From Gemmatimonadales bacterium (GTDB lineage Bacteria; Gemmatimonadota; Gemmatimonadetes; Gemmatimonadales; GWC2-71-9), in contig JAHBVU010000008.1 in NCBI GenBank assembly GCA_019637315.1, positions 62,001 through 126,000 on the forward strand: a DNA stretch of 64,000 nucleotides, read 5' to 3'. Every line of letters begins with the position of its first letter. The stretch's first letter is position 1. Of this stretch, positions 29,137 through 39,121 are shown piece by piece. The notes under the pieces were generated by a model that made no database searches, was not told the DNA's origin, and saw only the letters and a list, made by a program, of their open reading frames with translations. The position numbers and the translations under genes were made by a program.

Positions 29137-29195
29137 CCGACGGGCAACATGTGGCGGGTGACGTTCCGGGCAACAGGCAGTCCGCGCCACGCGCG

Positions 29196-30344
29196 CTACT
29201 TGTTCATCGGGAAAGCGCGCCCGCCCGATCTTCGCGACGAGCTTCCGACAATGGCAAAGCGCGCAACAGTCGTCTCGACAATCCCCGCGTCCGTTTCGAC
29301 CCTCCACAACCCGAACGGCGACGCACCAAGGGGAGCTGACATGAACTCGTCGAAACGGGCTGACGCATGAAGTTTCCCCGTCTTGGTATCGAAGACCTCA
29401 ACAACGGTGTCGTACACCAAGTTGGCATTCTCTACTCGATAGACCGCGCCCCCGCCTTCTCCCCGCACAGGGTTCCGTGCCAAACCACGATGCCACCTGT
29501 TTGCCGGGACAGCAACGAAAACCCAGAGATAGCGGCCTTCAGCAAAGATTCCCGCAATGGCTGGTGAAGGTGGGTCCTTCGGCGTCGGAGCTTGGCGAGG
29601 ACCTTCCCGATAGAAATCTGCTATCCGCCGGATCCGCTGCTTTAGAGTGCCTGTTTCAACGTCCCATCCCTCTATCGTGTAGTCGCCGAACGGGGTTGCC
29701 GACCAGACGACTCCATCGCTTGACGTAATGAACCGGGCCATCTCATGTACGGTTCCTGGTGACACGACCGGTCGTTCTGAGCCAAAGGAGCGCAAGCGCT
29801 TGCCGTCAGGATCGATTACATGCAAAGGAAAACCGACCACGGCTTTGTCTGACAAATAAACGTTGACAACTAACTCTCCGCCCGGAAGCGCCGTTACCGA
29901 TTCGAATGAAGGGAGGGTAAACGGTAAGGACCGGACATACTGATACGATGGCGAAAGAACTGAGAATCGACCAATCGAGGGATCGGCTACGAGGATTGAA
30001 TCACCTCGCCACCGAAGGATGTCTCTCGGAGCGATGTACTCTCCAGGACCACGCCCCGCACGACCGATAGTTCGTACGAAGCGACCGTTCGCTGTAAACA
30101 CCAACGGAGTCCCTCTTCCTCCTAGTACAACGCCGATCAACGTTTGATCATGTCCCGCTGTAATGCCGACCACCCCCAACGGGGCGGCGAGTTGTCCTCC
30201 TTGGTCCCGTCCCAGAACCGCAACGGTGTGACGTTCAATCGTACACTGACCACACTCCGCCGCACGATTAACCACCTCCTGGCCCAACAAGGCTCGGGCA
30301 AACACCATCGAGAGGCCGGCGAGAAACATGCAGCGGAGCTTCAC
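29196..30344 (-). CDS. Secreted six-bladed beta-propeller protein
   Basis: A 382-residue protein with a signal peptide (MKLRCMFLAGLSMVFARALL). Repeated blade motifs follow: FTANGRFVRTIGRAGRGPGE, then FSVLSPSYQYVRSLPF, then HVIDPDGKRLRSFG, then VFDTKTGKLHASARF. The G-GPGE motif is typical of 6-bladed NHL/BF-type propellers. Probably periplasmic; ligand unknown. First chromosomal gene right of the island; it ends about 60 bp past the tRNA terminator. Confidence 0.75.
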   Translation of the reverse strand: MKLRCMFLAGLSMVFARALLGQEVVNRAAECGQCTIERHTVAVLGRDQGGQLAAPLGVVGITAGHDQTLIGVVLGGRGTPLVFTANGRFVRTIGRAGRGPGEYIAPRDILRWRGDSILVADPSIGRFSVLSPSYQYVRSLPFTLPSFESVTALPGGELVVNVYLSDKAVVGFPLHVIDPDGKRLRSFGSERPVVSPGTVHEMARFITSSDGVVWSATPFGDYTIEGWDVETGTLKQRIRRIADFYREGPRQAPTPKDPPSPAIAGIFAEGRYLWVFVAVPANRWHRGLARNPVRGEGGGAVYRVENANLVYDTVVEVFDTKTGKLHASARFDEFMSAPLGASPFGLWRVETDAGIVETTVARFAIVGSSSRRSGGRAFPMNK

Positions 30345-30354
30345 TGGAATCTCG

Positions 30355-30948
30355 CTATTCGTATTGGCTTACTACGCGCGTTTCGCGACTGGGCAAACCA
30401 GCTGCAGCCTCTGCAAGAACGAGTGCGTCTACTGGGAAAAAACCAACCACTCGACCGCAGGATTCGACGAGCAGCGACTGCCTTTCCGGTACGACCTCCA
30501 CTCGGTCAGGGAATTCGCTGACAATCTGCCTCGCAGCATCCATTCCGCCTCCGGCCGCCAGGTCTATCAGATGCTGCAGGCGCTCAGCTTTCGCATGGTC
30601 AGCTAGCGCAAAGCAAAACGGGTGGCCGCTGCAGGGTGAGCCAGTGGGAGGGTCAGCAAGGCAGAACTCATGGGGGTTGGCATGGCTCCCGGAATGAGCG
30701 GAGCTGGCAACATGACCGGAAGTCCCAAGCTGAAAGAAGCAGAGCAGGACATTGGTGGGGCAGAGTACACAACTTTGCAGTACCTCACCCTCGGCCTCAT
30801 CCTGAAGAAAGGATGGAATTACTGAGGCACGTCCGTCAGCATAGGTGACCTTGGGTCCTTCGTCACGTCCCAACTCAATCGTGCCGCTCGGACTCCGCGG
30901 AATCAGGAACGAAAGTGACGCAATGATTCCAAGTGACAGGGCACGCAT
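30355..30948 (-). CDS. Hypothetical secreted Cys-rich protein
   Basis: 197 residues from the ATG at 30948 (MRALSLGIIASLSFLIPRS, a signal peptide), preceded by AGGCGG. The frame also opens 24 codons earlier at 31020. The mature part has CVLCPTNVLLCF and several other Cys/His residues. It lies 10 bp upstream of the propeller gene on the same strand, so the two probably form an operon. No family recognised. Confidence 0.55.
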   Translation of the reverse strand: MRALSLGIIASLSFLIPRSPSGTIELGRDEGPKVTYADGRASVIPSFLQDEAEGEVLQSCVLCPTNVLLCFFQLGTSGHVASSAHSGSHANPHEFCLADPPTGSPCSGHPFCFALADHAKAERLQHLIDLAAGGGMDAARQIVSEFPDRVEVVPERQSLLVESCGRVVGFFPVDALVLAEAAAGLPSRETRVVSQYE

Positions 30949-31020
30949 AGTCCGCCTACCTTTCAAATGAAAGCTCGCTAACCTCCTACGCTCGGTGATC
31001 TTGGTTTCAGTCGGCACCAA

Positions 31021-31537
31021 GAGTCATTATGAGGTGCCTACCTTGCCGTCGCGGCCCACGGTAACACTTTGCCCTCACGAGCGCAATATTCTAGCGACAA
31101 TACACCAGCCGCGCAGACTGGAGGCGACTGATTTCGCTACTAAGGGTTCCCCTATCCGGTAATTCACCGTAAGGCCGTTCGGCCCTAGTGCAGACCGACG
31201 ACACACTACGGGCACCGCATTGGGCCTTTGCGGTCGGCACCGAGGTCCCCCCCGGACGCGATTCGGCCCTGCCTGACCCCCGAACCGAATCGTGGGCGCG
31301 TGACGGCCGGACTGACGATCCGAGCCGGCCTGCTGGCCCAAACCCAAACCCGAGCCGGTCTTTGTGGTCTGACCTCCGCCAGCCGAGCCAAGCCTTGAAT
31401 TGGCCCGGCCTCCAACCCACTTTCTACGCTGTGCCACGCACCGCTGACGACCCTCCAGATCCGCATCCGAGACGGCTCTCGTATCGCCCGCCGACGCCAG
31501 TCGCCCGGCCACGGACAGGTCACGCCCATGAGGCAGG
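31021..31537. other. 517-bp gap, no gene seen
   Basis: Frames are open on both strands because of high GC, but the translations are Arg/Pro-rich and resemble no protein. It separates the leftward secreted-protein pair from the rightward phosphodiesterase gene, so both promoters should lie here. No clear promoter pair or repeat was found. Confidence 0.4.
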
Positions 31538-31546
31538 TTGCACCTC

Positions 31547-33040
31547 ATGACGACATCGCGTGTAGATCGTGTATCAACACCCCGTTGCCTGCTGATCCTG
31601 GTCGACGGCCTCCGACCAGACGTCGCCGAGCGCGAAGCCGCCGCCGGACGCCTGCCGAACCTGGCCCGCCTGACGGATAGGGGCGGGCGCGGGCGGGCCA
31701 TCACCGCGTTTCCGTCGACCACGAGTGTCGCCTACCTGCCCTTCCTGACCGGGTGCCTGCCGGGCCGCTGCAACGTGCCGTCAATCCGCTGGCTCGATCG
31801 CGCCGCCTACGCAGGGCGCTGGTGGCGCGAGCGCGATGCTGTTCGCAGCTACTGCGGCTACCAGGCCGGCATGCTGGACGCCGACATTGCCCCGGACATC
31901 CGGACCATCTTCCAGCTGGTCCCGGAAAGTGCCGCCTTCTTTACGATGATTACCCGCGGACTCACCCCGGAACGGGATCCGACCCAAGGTGCGCGCAAGT
32001 TCTGGGGCGCCCTGTCGCACTACCTGCTCTGGCACCAGCCAGCCGACGGCGTGGTGGCGAAGGGCCTGCTCGACTGGATCGAACGCGACCCCGACTGGCG
32101 CTTTCTCTTTGCACAGTTTCCCGCGGTCGACGGCTATACCCACCAGACCACGCCCGATGCACCGAAAGTCGTGCGTGCCCTGCATCGGGTCGACGCGGCA
32201 GTCGGAGACACGCTGGCCTTGCTGGAAGCGAAGGGTCAGCGGGACAATACGCTGATCCTCCTGGTGAGCGACCACGGCGCCACCACGGTTCGCGAGCATC
32301 TCGATCTGGCCACCTGGTTCCGCAGCCGCGGCATTCCGACCCTGGCGCACCCGGAGCTCTGGCGACCCGACCCCCGAGTCGCCGTGATGGTGGCCGGCAA
32401 CGGCTCCGCCATGCTCTACGCAGCGCCCGGCGTTCCGCGCACCGAGCGATGGCCCCTGGCCCGCCTGCGCACCCGCGAGGCCTTCGGCGCCGCAGAAGAC
32501 CTGGTCTCGGCGCTGGTCCGGGAACCCGCCGTGGCGTTCGTCGCGGCGGAAGATCATCCCGGCCAGGTTCGGCTGCTGGACGCGCAGGGTGAAGCGATCA
32601 TCGCCGACCACGGCGACCGCATCAGCTACCGGCCCGAAGGCTCGGACCCGCTGGGCACCGGCCCCTTCGAGGCCGATCGGCGCGACACCCTGGCCCGGAG
32701 TTTCCACGAGACCTATCCGGACGCCGCAGTCCAACTGCTCGATCAGTTCCGGTCGCCGCGCACGGGCGATCTCGTCGTGATCGGCCGCGAGGGCTACGAC
32801 TTCCGCGATCGGTGGGAGATCCCCGAGCACAAGGCCGGTCACGGCAGCCTCTTCCGAGCGCACATGCAGGTCCCGCTCTGGAGCAGCCAGCCCCTCGGTG
32901 CGGTTCCGCTCCGCACCGTCGACATCTTCGCGACGATGCTCGACTGGCTCAACGTCGAAGCCCCGAGCGGGATCGACGCCGAGTTGGTCTGGCGGGCCGG
33001 CGCGCCACAGCAGGAACTGGTACCCGCCCTGGTTTCCTGA
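31547..33040 (+). CDS. Alkaline phosphatase superfamily phosphodiesterase
   Basis: A 497-residue protein from the ATG at 31547 with AGGCAGG upstream; a TTG at 31538 is also possible. LLILVDGLRPD near the N-terminus gives the first metal-binding Asp, and AFPSTTSVAYLPFLTG gives the nucleophile Thr of type I phosphodiesterase/nucleotide pyrophosphatases. VDGYTHQT and LVSDHGATT follow, then HGSLFRAHMQVP near the C-terminus, all matching the zinc site of this superfamily. No signal peptide. It likely cleaves phosphodiesters; substrate unknown. Confidence 0.85.
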   Translation: MTTSRVDRVSTPRCLLILVDGLRPDVAEREAAAGRLPNLARLTDRGGRGRAITAFPSTTSVAYLPFLTGCLPGRCNVPSIRWLDRAAYAGRWWRERDAVRSYCGYQAGMLDADIAPDIRTIFQLVPESAAFFTMITRGLTPERDPTQGARKFWGALSHYLLWHQPADGVVAKGLLDWIERDPDWRFLFAQFPAVDGYTHQTTPDAPKVVRALHRVDAAVGDTLALLEAKGQRDNTLILLVSDHGATTVREHLDLATWFRSRGIPTLAHPELWRPDPRVAVMVAGNGSAMLYAAPGVPRTERWPLARLRTREAFGAAEDLVSALVREPAVAFVAAEDHPGQVRLLDAQGEAIIADHGDRISYRPEGSDPLGTGPFEADRRDTLARSFHETYPDAAVQLLDQFRSPRTGDLVVIGREGYDFRDRWEIPEHKAGHGSLFRAHMQVPLWSSQPLGAVPLRTVDIFATMLDWLNVEAPSGIDAELVWRAGAPQQELVPALVS

Positions 33041-33169
33041 ACAGCTGACCTAAGCAACTCTTCACGATTGGTTCATTCGAGGTCGGGAATCAACCGGTAG
33101 TTTGAGGAAGGTCGAGGCTCCGGGACCCAGCACCCGGCGCCCCGCCCCGCCACACACGCCGGAGGTATC

Positions 33170-34207
33170 ATGCCCGAAACCTGGCTCGAAACCTGGTCGG
33201 ATGCGGTGCTCGAGTTCCCGCTCAACGGCACCCCTGCCAGACAGTTGCGAGCGCTGGTCCGATTCGCGACCCGCGCGCCCTCCAGTCACAACAGCCAGCC
33301 CTGGCGGTTTCGTCTCGTCGGCGAGACGCTCGAGCTGCGCATCGACCCATCCCGTCGCCTTCCGATCGTCGATCCGAACGACCGGGAACTCCTGATCAGT
33401 TGCGGCGCGGCGCTCGAGCATCTGCGGATTGCCGCGCACCGGTTCTGCCTGGCCGATGCCGTCACGATCAATCCCGACCCGCATGACCCCGAGCTGGTGG
33501 CGCGGATCCGCCTGGCGGGCAGGCGCGACCCGTCGCCCAACGACCAGGCGATCTTCGACGCCATCAGCACTCGGCACACCTACCGGGGGCCGATGGAGCC
33601 TCGCCCGATTGCGCCACCGCTGGTCGATCAGCTGATCCTGGAAGCGAGGCGCGCGGGTGCGCGGCTTGCGATCCTCGACGACTCTGCCCGGGACCCACTG
33701 GCCGATCTCGTCATGGCAGCCGACCGGATCCAGATGGCGGATCCCCTCTTCCGTGCCGAACTGGCCGGGTGGTTGCGCTCCGGGCTGACCAACGCCACTG
33801 ACGGGATGCCCGGCTACGCGCTCGAGATGAGCGCGGTAGCCTCGGTCATGGCCCCGCTGGTCGTACGGACCTTCGACCTTGGTAACGGGCGTGCTGCGCG
33901 GGATGCCGATCTGGTGCGGGGATCGCCGGTGCTGGCCGTCCTGGGAACCGACGGCGATAGTCGTGGAGACTGGATTCGTGGCGGTCAGGCACTGGCCCGG
34001 GTGCTGCTCTTGGCCGCGGCAGGCGGAGTTCGCGCCTCTTATCTCAACCAGCCAGTCGAGATTCCGGCCCTGCGCGAGCGACTCGGCGTCCTGGTTCCCG
34101 AAGCCGGCACGCCGCAACTCGTGCTCCGTCTGGGCTACGGTCCCGAGGGGCAAGCGACACCGAGACGTCGGGTTTCGGAGATCTGGGACCAGTCAGATGC
34201 CAGCTAG
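33170..34207 (+). CDS. Acg-type nitroreductase-like protein
   Basis: A 345-residue protein. RFATRAPSSHNSQPWRFR near residue 30 is the FMN-binding start of the nitroreductase fold, in the form found in Acg/Rv3131-like proteins, which are longer than classical nitroreductases. STRHTYRGPMEPRPI and SPVLAVLGTDGD are also typical. Family members often lack key residues for flavin reduction and are linked to FMN storage. Monocistronic. GGAGGTATC precedes the ATG. Confidence 0.85.
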   Translation: MPETWLETWSDAVLEFPLNGTPARQLRALVRFATRAPSSHNSQPWRFRLVGETLELRIDPSRRLPIVDPNDRELLISCGAALEHLRIAAHRFCLADAVTINPDPHDPELVARIRLAGRRDPSPNDQAIFDAISTRHTYRGPMEPRPIAPPLVDQLILEARRAGARLAILDDSARDPLADLVMAADRIQMADPLFRAELAGWLRSGLTNATDGMPGYALEMSAVASVMAPLVVRTFDLGNGRAARDADLVRGSPVLAVLGTDGDSRGDWIRGGQALARVLLLAAAGGVRASYLNQPVEIPALRERLGVLVPEAGTPQLVLRLGYGPEGQATPRRRVSEIWDQSDAS

Positions 34208-34396
34208 GACCCTCCGCCAGCGATGCCGGAACCGCTTGGCGAATAACGAGTTCCCTGCCGACCCCTTCCAGCTGCGGCCGTCTGCCCCCGGGCGTCGAGG
34301 GCTACCGCCAACGGCCGGCATCATTAGTATTGGGGGCCCGGAAACCGGGTGCTGGTTCGGCGGCGGCCCGGTCCGCTGTGCCGACGCTGTACATCA

Positions 34397-34470
34397 GGGC
34401 CCGTAGCTCAGCTGGATAGAGCGCTTGCCTCCGGAGCAAGAGGTCGCGCGTTCGAATCGCGCCGGGCCCG
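34397..34470 (+). tRNA. tRNA-Arg (CCG)
   Basis: 74 nt. The acceptor GGGCCCG pairs with CGGGCCC, discriminator G. Anticodon loop CTCCGGA gives CCG. CCA is not encoded. Confidence 0.97.
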
Positions 34471-34484
34471 CTCGTTCGTAACTT

Positions 34485-34524
34485 GAAGCCCCGCCGACCA
34501 GCCGGTTCGACGGGGCTTCGTCGT
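34485..34524 (+). terminator. tRNA-Arg terminator
   Basis: GAAGCCCCG at 34485-34493 pairs with CGGGGCTTC at 34511-34519, followed by GTCGTT. The design is the same as the hairpin after tRNA-Pro (29093-29136), including the GAAGCCCC arm. Confidence 0.7.
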
Positions 34525-34797
34525 TAATCGCCCCGATTCGCCTCAGCACCTCATGTAACCGCTATGCAAAGACCACAGGACCCGAGCCGTGACACGTGAT
34601 ACCGCAGCAAAACGGCACCGAGCTCTGCCATTACGCACCAATCGAAAACCGTCCCAGCAATGACCTCTATCTTGCCCAGGGTCACTCCGTTACGTGCAGT
34701 CCGTAGCGACAAGGTACTGCTCAGAATAGGTTGAGGAGGTCCCACCCCGCGCCGTGCGCAGGGTCATCCGCCCGCCCATACGACAAGGGACAGCCGT

Positions 34798-35613
34798 ATG
34801 CACATGGTCAATCGCGCTTTCGCCAGGCTTCGCGACGTCGCCCGCCTGGCGAAGCAACCCCGCCACGCAACCGCCCTGCTCCAAGCGTACTACCGATTCC
34901 AGCGCCTGCCTCAGACGACAGGTGCCGATGCGACGATCGACTTTCTCGGGTATCGATTTCACTATCTGGACCCTTCGACGGCCTGCCATCTGTTCCGGGA
35001 GATCTTTGTCGAGCGATTGTACGATGTGGCGATCGATTCCGACCGCCCCCGCATCCTGGATTGCGGCAGCAACATTGGCATGTCCGTCCTGTTCTTCAGG
35101 CATCGCTTCCCCAATGCCGTCATCACGGCGTTCGAGCCACATCCAATCGCCTTCAAAACGCTGCGCAAGAATGTCGAGCACAATCACCTCGACGTCACGC
35201 TGCATCAGATCGCCGTAGCTGAACGTTCGGGCACCGTCGATTTCTACTGCAACGACGACGTCAGCGACTCGCTCGACATGAGCCTCCTTCCCAATCGAAC
35301 CGAACAGTCCATCGAGGTGCAGGCCCGATGTCTGTCGGACTATGTCGACGACGAGATCGATCTCCTCAAGCTCGACGTGGAGGGAGCCGAGGAGCAGGTG
35401 CTGCGAGAACTCGCCGACTCAGGTGCCCTTGGTCGGATCCGCAGCATCGCCTGCGAGTACCACCATCACCGACCGGTGCGTTCCGACCGCCTGTCGGAAA
35501 CACTCGCAATTCTCGAGACAAACGGCTTCGGCTACCAACTCCGCGCCCATAGCAGCGCCGACAACCACCTCGAAGGAATCCAGGACGTCCTGATCTACGC
35601 CTATCGGAAGTGA
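34798..35613 (+). CDS. FkbM-family SAM methyltransferase
   Basis: A 271-residue protein. ILDCGSNIGMSVLFF (about residue 83) is the SAM-binding motif I, AFEPHPIAFKTLRKNV motif II, and IDLLKLDVEGAEEQVL the family hallmark. FkbM enzymes methylate hydroxyls of sugars, polyketides or peptides. Two Met codons lie at the start (MHM). About 270 bp of unremarkable sequence separates it from the tRNA-Arg terminator. No glycan gene cluster is adjacent, so the substrate is open. Confidence 0.9.
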   Translation: MHMVNRAFARLRDVARLAKQPRHATALLQAYYRFQRLPQTTGADATIDFLGYRFHYLDPSTACHLFREIFVERLYDVAIDSDRPRILDCGSNIGMSVLFFRHRFPNAVITAFEPHPIAFKTLRKNVEHNHLDVTLHQIAVAERSGTVDFYCNDDVSDSLDMSLLPNRTEQSIEVQARCLSDYVDDEIDLLKLDVEGAEEQVLRELADSGALGRIRSIACEYHHHRPVRSDRLSETLAILETNGFGYQLRAHSSADNHLEGIQDVLIYAYRK

Positions 35614-35803
35614 ACCTCGCCAGGTCAGCTGAGGCGAGGTCAAGGGCGACCGAGCAGGACCCGCCTGCCACGATGACCACTGCTCAGCGAGGACCACCTT
35701 GAAACGCCCCGCCCGCGATCCGTGGCTTTCCGCCAACCCGAGACCTACCTTTGGCCGGGTCCACCGCTGGCCGAGGCGCCCGAACCGCACTGTGGAGGTC
35801 AGA

Positions 35804-37027
35804 TTGTCGTCGGGTCTCCAGACGCTGCCCGGGCTGCTTCTCGCCCTGACTCTCGGATTACCGGCCATTCCGATGGCCGCCGCTGAGGCGCAGCGCGGTG
35901 CCGGGCGCGCCCTGACGGCAATCCGGGCCGCGGAGGAGCATGGATTGCGACCGTCGGACTACGGTCTTGCCAGGCTCGAGCACCTCATGCGCACCGACAC
36001 CTCCCGGGTCGACAGCACCCTGGCGAGCAGCCTGACCCACCTGGCCCAGGACCTCCGATTCGGACGGGTCCGTCCCAACGCCTATTCGAACCTTCGGGAG
36101 TCCGAACGCCTCGACCTCGCCGCCGCCGTCCGCACCGCGCTCGCTGCGGACACCGTGCCGGAACTGATGGAGGCGATGGCCCCGCCAACTGCCCTTTACC
36201 GCAGTCTTCGGCAGGCGCTGGCTCACGCCGGGAGTGATGCATCCGATCACGCCCGCAAGATCCAGCTGACGATGGAGCGGCTCCGCTGGCTGCCACGCCC
36301 GGAACACGAACGCGTCGTGCTGGTCAATATCCCGGCTTTCGAACTGAACGCGTTCGATACTCCCGACCTCGCAGGCAATCCGGCGCTGACTATGCGGGTC
36401 ATCGTCGGACGCGCCAGCAGGACCCGAACACCCTTGCTGGGCGCAATGTTGCGGACGGTCGAGTTCCGCCCGTTCTGGAACGTGCCCCGCAGCATCCTGG
36501 TCGGCGAGCTCCTGCCAGCCATGCGAAAGAACACCCGATACTTGATCGAGCATGATATGGAAATCGTCGGACCGCGCGACAGCATACTCGGCGACAAGCT
36601 CGATCAGGATCTGCTGGACCGGCTGGGGCGCGGCGAGGTTCGCGTCCGGCAGCGTCCCACCGAGCGAAACGCCTTGGGCGCGGTCAAGCTCGAGTTCCCG
36701 AACCCGTCGAGCATCTTCCTGCACGACACTCCCGACAAGCGCCTCTTTGCACGCGAGCGCCGAGACCTGAGCCACGGCTGCATCCGACTGGAACGGCCAG
36801 GTGCGCTGGCAAGCTGGGCACTCGCAGAACGTCCTGGTTGGGCCCAGGACAGCACCGACCGCGCCATGTCCGACGCAGCTCGGCGGATCCTGGCCGTAGC
36901 CAAGCCAACGATGGTGATCCTGTTCTATGGGACGGCGGACGCGCTGCCGGACGGAACGCTCCGGTTCCATCCGGATCTCTACGGGCTCGATCGGCAGCTC
37001 ACCACAGCCCTGTCTCGGACTCGGTGA
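35804..37027 (+). CDS. L,D-transpeptidase (YcbB/LdtD-like)
   Basis: Cell-wall cross-linking enzyme forming 3-3 links in peptidoglycan. The YkuD domain has FWNVPRSILVGELLP, then FLHDTPDKRLFARERRDLSH and GCIRLE, with the catalytic Cys at about residue 326. I chose the TTG at 35804: GGAGG lies 5 bases before it and a signal peptide follows directly (LPGLLLALTLGLPAIPMAAA). The frame is open 35 codons further to 35699, which would bury the signal. The N-terminal half is the helical domain usual in YcbB proteins. Confidence 0.88.
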   Translation: MSSGLQTLPGLLLALTLGLPAIPMAAAEAQRGAGRALTAIRAAEEHGLRPSDYGLARLEHLMRTDTSRVDSTLASSLTHLAQDLRFGRVRPNAYSNLRESERLDLAAAVRTALAADTVPELMEAMAPPTALYRSLRQALAHAGSDASDHARKIQLTMERLRWLPRPEHERVVLVNIPAFELNAFDTPDLAGNPALTMRVIVGRASRTRTPLLGAMLRTVEFRPFWNVPRSILVGELLPAMRKNTRYLIEHDMEIVGPRDSILGDKLDQDLLDRLGRGEVRVRQRPTERNALGAVKLEFPNPSSIFLHDTPDKRLFARERRDLSHGCIRLERPGALASWALAERPGWAQDSTDRAMSDAARRILAVAKPTMVILFYGTADALPDGTLRFHPDLYGLDRQLTTALSRTR

Positions 37028-37077
37028 GTCCCGGCAGCGGGGTTTCGAGCCGCGCCGCCGTGATCACGAAATCCGAG

Positions 37078-37362
37078 CTACTTCACTCGCGGGGTTTCCC
37101 AGCGTAGCTGAAACTCGAGCTCGTCCTGTCCACCCGCTCGCTCGTGCTCGATGTTGAAGAGCGCTTTGGCCGGAATGTGCAGGCGCTCGCCGGCAATTTG
37201 AATCGTGAAGGGCTTGCGCGATTCGAGTGCATCCGCAAAGCGGCGCAGCTTGGCGATAAACTGTGACCGCGAGTAGGTGCGCTCGAGGTCACGCGCGGCC
37301 TTGCGACGCGGCCGAGCGTTGGTGGACCTGCGGACTTTCGACGTTGATGCGCGACGAGCCAT
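37078..37362 (-). CDS. Amphi-Trp domain protein
   Basis: A 94-residue protein. A basic, Arg/Lys-rich N-terminus of about 28 residues precedes an amphi-Trp domain: YSRSQFIAKLRRFADALESR, then FTIQIAGERLHIP, then the acidic DELEFQLRW ending. Family proteins are small and of unknown function. It is convergent with the L,D-transpeptidase gene and divergent from the esterase gene. Confidence 0.8.
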   Translation of the reverse strand: MARRASTSKVRRSTNARPRRKAARDLERTYSRSQFIAKLRRFADALESRKPFTIQIAGERLHIPAKALFNIEHERAGGQDELEFQLRWETPRVK

Positions 37363-37477
37363 GACGGAGCATCCCGGGTTGAAGTGAAGATCGAGCAGCC
37401 GCCGAAAATAACCCTGCCTCTGCCGACGGGTGAATCCGGGTGATAACTTGGAGTCTCACCCTTTCGCGACCCATCCG

Positions 37478-38668
37478 ATGCAATACCTGCTGCTCGCGCT
37501 GACCGCTCTGGTCCTTTCCCGTACCGCAACTGCTCAAGGCCGCTTCCCGCTGACGATCGGCGTTCAGGACTCGGTCCAATCCAAGACGCTGTCTGAGACC
37601 CGGCGCTATCTGGTCTACACGCCGCCGTCCTACAGCGACACAACTTTCGCCCCGCAACGGTACCCGGTCCTGTACCTCCTCGACGGCGACGCCCATTTTC
37701 ACTCCGTCTCCGGCCTGGTCCAGATTCTCGGCACGGGTGTCAACGGGACCTATGCAGTTCCCGAGATGATCGTCGTCGCCATTCCGAACCGGGACCGCAC
37801 CCGCGACATGACGCCAACCAAGGTCAGCGCCGGGCTCGACGGCCGCCCAAACCAGGCATTCCGCACCAGCGGCGGCATGGCCAATTTCCTGTCGTTCATC
37901 AAGGACGAACTGATCCCGGAAATCGACACCAAATATCGAACCATGCCGTACCGGGTTTTCGTCGGCCACTCCCTGGGCGGCATCACGACGATCAACGCGC
38001 TGTTCACGATTCCCGAGACGTTCAACGCCTACGTCGCGATCGACCCGAGCCTCTGGTGGGACAACGCCGTGCTGCTCAAGGCGACCAAGGAGCGGTTGTC
38101 GACCGCCGACTATCGCAACAAAGTGCTCTACCTCGGCCAGGCCAACACGATCAATCCGGACGATTCGACGGCCAATCCGCACTTCAACGCGATGGTGCGG
38201 TTCAACAGCCTGGCCCGAACCTACAACACCTCGGGACTGCGCTTCGGCTACAAGTACTACGACAACGACGATCACGGCTCGGTGCCACTGATCACCACTT
38301 ACGACGCGCTGCGCTTCATCTTCGACGGCTACCGCCTCGACCTGGGACGCTTGCTGGGCTCGCCGGCGTTGCTGACTGCCCATTACGAGAACATCTCGAC
38401 CAAACTCGGCGCGCCGTTCACTCCATCCGAGGCGATCGTCAGCCAGCTCGGACAGTTTGCCCTGACGCAGGACACAGCTAAGGCCATCGGGTTCTTCGAG
38501 ATCGGCGCCCGGCTCTACCCGAACAGCCCGCGGAGCTATGACCGTCTGGGCGCGCTCTGGGCCGCCAAGGGCGACAAGGCAAAGGCCACCGGGTACTACC
38601 GCCGATCGCTCGAGCTCAACCCCCAAAACACGAGCGCTGCGGAAGCGCTCAAGAAACTCCAGCAGTAG
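37478..38668 (+). CDS. Secreted alpha/beta-hydrolase esterase with C-terminal TPR
   Basis: 396 residues from the ATG at 37478, which starts a signal peptide (MQYLLLALTALVLSRTATAQ). The hydrolase has RYPVLYLLDGDAHF, the nucleophile elbow GHSLGG (about residue 165) and VAIDPSLWWDN, as in the esterase-D/IroE group. After residue 300 a TPR-like region follows (ARLYPNSPRSYDRLGALWAA, then ELNPQNTSAAEAL). Periplasmic ester hydrolysis is expected; substrate unknown. Confidence 0.87.
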   Translation: MQYLLLALTALVLSRTATAQGRFPLTIGVQDSVQSKTLSETRRYLVYTPPSYSDTTFAPQRYPVLYLLDGDAHFHSVSGLVQILGTGVNGTYAVPEMIVVAIPNRDRTRDMTPTKVSAGLDGRPNQAFRTSGGMANFLSFIKDELIPEIDTKYRTMPYRVFVGHSLGGITTINALFTIPETFNAYVAIDPSLWWDNAVLLKATKERLSTADYRNKVLYLGQANTINPDDSTANPHFNAMVRFNSLARTYNTSGLRFGYKYYDNDDHGSVPLITTYDALRFIFDGYRLDLGRLLGSPALLTAHYENISTKLGAPFTPSEAIVSQLGQFALTQDTAKAIGFFEIGARLYPNSPRSYDRLGALWAAKGDKAKATGYYRRSLELNPQNTSAAEALKKLQQ

Positions 38669-38678
38669 TCCGTCGCTC

Positions 38679-39074
38679 GTGGAAGACGTGATCATCCTGC
38701 CACCTGGAGGCGGCCGCCAGTACAACTGCGGACCGATGGAGGCGCTCTTTCTCGCCGACGGCAGCGAAACGGGGAATCGCTATGCGGTGACGATCTGGTG
38801 GGTGGAGCCCGGCAAGCCTGGCCCGGGGGCCCATTCGCACGAGGCAAACGAGGAGCTGTTCTACGTCATCGAGGGCACCATGACGTTTCGCGTCGGTGAC
38901 CGTTTCGTCGACGCACCGACCGGGACCTTCCTGCGGATTCCCGCGACGATCGTCCACGACTTCGAGAACCGGACCGACCAGCGGGCCGGCGCTCTCAACG
39001 TATTCATACCCGGCGGATTCGAAACCAACATGCCGGCAATCGTGGACTGGTTTCGGAATAATCCAACGGTGTGA
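38679..39074 (+). CDS. Cupin-domain protein
   Basis: 131 residues from the GTG at 38679, 10 bp after the esterase stop, so probably co-transcribed. The cupin motif is GAHSHEANEELFYVIEGTMTF, with HxH and Glu metal ligands, then TFLRIPATIVHDFEN with the last His. A single-domain cupin; function open (isomerase, dioxygenase or binding). Confidence 0.87.
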   Translation: MEDVIILPPGGGRQYNCGPMEALFLADGSETGNRYAVTIWWVEPGKPGPGAHSHEANEELFYVIEGTMTFRVGDRFVDAPTGTFLRIPATIVHDFENRTDQRAGALNVFIPGGFETNMPAIVDWFRNNPTV

Positions 39075-39121
39075 GGAAGGTGCGTCCGGTCCCGCGGTGG
39101 ACCGGACGCACCGACCTGCTC

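Noticed and set aside
28991-29173. 60-codon minus-strand frame over attR
   Set aside because: Not a gene in the integrated state. It is the integrase frame passing through the core, useful only to predict the tail in the circular form.
31075-31722. Open frames in the gap before the phosphodiesterase gene
   Set aside because: Translations are Arg/Pro/Ser-rich, lack ribosome sites and show no family features.
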